Origin: an uncultured Oscillospiraceae bacterium
Lineage (GTDB): Bacteria > Bacillota > Clostridia > Oscillospirales > Oscillospiraceae
Direction of reading: 5' to 3'
DNA length: 15,299 nt
NCBI GenBank assembly: GCA_934567355.1
Contig: CAKTJC010000049.1
Span: 1-15,299 of the forward strand
The position numbers and the translations under genes are program-made. The notes beneath the pieces were generated by a model that saw only the letters and a program-made list of their open reading frames with translations, made no database searches and was not told the origin of the DNA. Positions 13,995 to 15,299 of this stretch are shown piece after piece; the first letter of the stretch is position 1; the number at the start of each line of letters is the position of its first letter.

Positions 13995-14897
13995 ATGGCG
14001 GTGACAGAATTGTATTTGGGCATGGACGTCGGCGGTACCTTTACTAAATTTTGTGTATTGGATCCTACTTTGAAAATCGTAAAATCCTGGAAGAGTCCCA
14101 CCGATAAAACAGGGGACATTGTGGATTTCCTGGAAAAACTTATAAGGCAATGCAGGCAGGAATTTCCCGCCATTTCCTGCGTCGGCCTGGGGCTGCCCGG
14201 GACGGTGGACGCAAAGTCCGGCCTGGTGCATACGGCGCCAGCCGTTCTTTCCGGCCAGCGAAACATCAAGAAGGCGCTTTCTTCCCGGCTCCAGATGCCT
14301 GTAGCCATTGAAAATGATGTGGCCTGCTGGACCATTGCTGAAGGGCAAATCGGTGCTTGCAAAGGCACTGCAAACTACGTTTTCATCACCCTTGGCACCG
14401 GGATCGGCTCCTGTATCGTGATCGATGGAAAAATCTACAAAGGTGCTGACCTGTCTGCCGGTGAAATCGGGTATATGGTTTTCATGGAAGATCTGAGTCA
14501 ACAGGCGGTAAGTCTGGACAAATTCGGTCCTTTTGAGGCCAAGGCCTCTGCCGCTGCCATTGAGCGCGATTTCCATGACTGCTTTGGCGGCATGGAGACT
14601 GCACCGGAGATGTTTGCACGGTTTAAAAATCCGGAGGATACCCAGGCTCAGGCGTTTATCTCCCGCAGGATGGATTATCTGGCCGTGGGCATTGCCAATG
14701 TGATCACCATTTTAAATCCAGAAGCCGTTGTGATTGCTGGCGGCATTACCGCGGAGTGGGATTACCTGCACGAGCAGATTACCTCCAGAATCAGCCGCCT
14801 GATCCCCAGTCGTGTCAATCTGCTGAGAAGTCAGACAGGTGCTTACGGCGGCGCGATTGGTGCCGTCATCCATGCACGGATGGAACAAAGCATATAA
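13995..14897 (+). CDS. ROK-family sugar kinase, without the zinc motif
   Basis: A cytoplasmic ATP-dependent hexose (glucokinase-like) or amino-sugar kinase by family. The 300-residue protein has the phosphate motif MDVGGTFTKF (10-19), GLGLPGTVD (64-72), the catalytic Asp108 in IENDVAC, LGTGIGS (133-139), AGEIGYMVF (155-163) and NPEAVVIAGGI (241-251). Most ROK kinases have GHM followed by a CxCGxxGC zinc cluster; here the His is Tyr160 and no Cys cluster follows, so the zinc-free subgroup is indicated. No helix-turn-helix is present, so it is a kinase and not a ROK repressor. The ATG at 13995 lacks a good ribosome binding site; a GTG at 14001 is the alternative. The gene is monocistronic between its own promoter and terminator, so the sugar cannot be inferred from neighbours. 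Confidence 0.9.
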   Translation: MAVTELYLGMDVGGTFTKFCVLDPTLKIVKSWKSPTDKTGDIVDFLEKLIRQCRQEFPAISCVGLGLPGTVDAKSGLVHTAPAVLSGQRNIKKALSSRLQMPVAIENDVACWTIAEGQIGACKGTANYVFITLGTGIGSCIVIDGKIYKGADLSAGEIGYMVFMEDLSQQAVSLDKFGPFEAKASAAAIERDFHDCFGGMETAPEMFARFKNPEDTQAQAFISRRMDYLAVGIANVITILNPEAVVIAGGITAEWDYLHEQITSRISRLIPSRVNLLRSQTGAYGGAIGAVIHARMEQSI

Positions 14898-14899
14898 AG

Positions 14900-14938
14900 A
14901 AGGGAGATCCCTGGCGCAGCCAAAGGGATCTCCCTTTT
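14900..14938 (+). terminator. Rho-independent terminator of the ROK gene
   Basis: A perfect 13-bp stem AAGGGAGATCCCT (14900-14912) with AGGGATCTCCCTT (14924-14936), an 11-base loop and TTTT at its end (14935-14938). It starts 3 bases after the ROK stop and lies just upstream of the group II intron. Confidence 0.9.
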
Positions 14939-14944
14939 ATGATG

Positions 14945-15299
14945 GTGCGTCCGGTGAGCGCACGTTCAAGCGGGTGAAAGACCCGGAGCCGCCCGGTAGC
15001 GGGAAGATTTAGCCAAAGGCAAGGGTGTCCGTCGTGAGGCGGAATCTGAAGCAAGTCGGATTTTAGGGGTTGAAAGACCCCCTAATGGGCAAACCTCTGG
15101 CCTGACGAACAGAAATCACATACAAGGCTGGAAGCAAGGGTAAGTTTGCATAACAAAACAAAGCCCAGTAGCTACATGGATTGCTTCCGGTAAATGTGGC
15201 AGGCAAAGAGGGAAAGGACGTGTGAGTACCCGGGGGAGGTCTTGCCGACGCAAAAAAGCGCAGTAACAGCAAACGGCAAGAAACCAGCAGAGGCCATAG
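14945..15299 (+). mobile_element. Group II intron, 5' part (domain I), IIC-like, cut by the window end
   Basis: A self-splicing retroelement RNA. It begins with GTGCGTCCGG (14945), close to the group II 5' consensus GUGYG. It continues with segments that match domain I of bacterial IIC introns such as that of Oceanobacillus iheyensis: GCAAGGGTGTCCGTCG, GCGGAATCTGAAG, GGCCTGACGAACAGAAATCA, AGTTTGCATAACAAAACAAA, TACCCGGGGGAGGTCT, CAGCAGAGGCCATAG. The part carrying the reverse transcriptase/maturase gene and domains V/VI would lie downstream, outside the window. No coding frame is credible inside this stretch; the - strand frames are shadows. The exact 5' boundary could shift by a few bases. Confidence 0.85.

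Noticed and set aside
13863..14576. 237-residue - strand frame over the ROK gene
   Set aside because: Shadow of the ROK kinase; no domain and no upstream signals.
15063..15272. Short - strand frame inside the intron
   Set aside because: It lies in conserved domain I RNA sequence and is antisense to the intron.
1..15299. CRISPR arrays, tRNA or rRNA genes, insertion sequence ends
   Set aside because: No spaced direct repeats, no cloverleaf or rRNA-like sequence, and no transposase frame were seen; the intron is the only mobile element that can be supported.

Overview
The window looks like chromosome from a spore-forming, fairly GC-rich member of the Clostridia, probably an Oscillospirales-type gut anaerobe. 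Evidence: a SpoIID protein, a SleC-type cortex-lytic system, a class C sortase with an LPXTG/Cna-B pilin-like protein, a threonyl-tRNA-synthetase-like/uridine-kinase fusion, strong GGAGG ribosome binding sites and near-consensus housekeeping promoters. The taxonomic call is inference; there is no rRNA or marker gene to settle it.

Layout. (1) 1-2444, + strand: a tightly overlapping operon of class C sortase, LPXTG pilin-like protein with a Cna-B domain, and a second sortase, a compact cell-surface assembly unit. A bidirectional terminator separates it from (2) a convergent XRE/TPR regulator (2500-3303, - strand). (3) 3515-4105, - strand: a PgsA-like CDP-alcohol phosphatidyltransferase with its own near-consensus promoter. 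(4) 4214-6386, - strand: a three-gene operon that reads as a SleC spore cortex hydrolase split into a prodomain gene and a SpoIID-fold/peptidoglycan-binding gene, plus a third protein with two peptidoglycan-binding domains. A sigma-K-like promoter sits in front. (5) 6473-6901, - strand: a small helical protein of unknown function, divergent from (6) asnB (7006-8829, + strand). (7) 8883-10753, - strand: an operon of a lipoyl-less E2-like acyltransferase and a CaxA-type Na+/Ca2+ antiporter, divergent from (8) spoIID (10881-11816), followed by (9) the long nucleoside kinase (11873-13573). (10) A gene-poor stretch, 13574-13994, holds overlapping inverted repeats, a relic of an ABC-transporter ATPase and the promoter of (11) a ROK-family sugar kinase (13995-14897). 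(12) From about 14945 to the window end lies the 5' part of a group II intron (IIC-like domain I), sitting just behind the ROK terminator as IIC introns prefer.

Themes. Sporulation and germination: split SleC, SpoIID, perhaps the small helical gene. Cell envelope: sortases, pilin, phospholipid synthase. Two places where a TGA stop lies inside the TTGA of the next gene's -35 box show a very compact genome. I did not find a clearly unprecedented defence or mobile system. The most unusual items are the split SleC operon, the acyltransferase lacking the catalytic His, and the intron downstream of a terminator.
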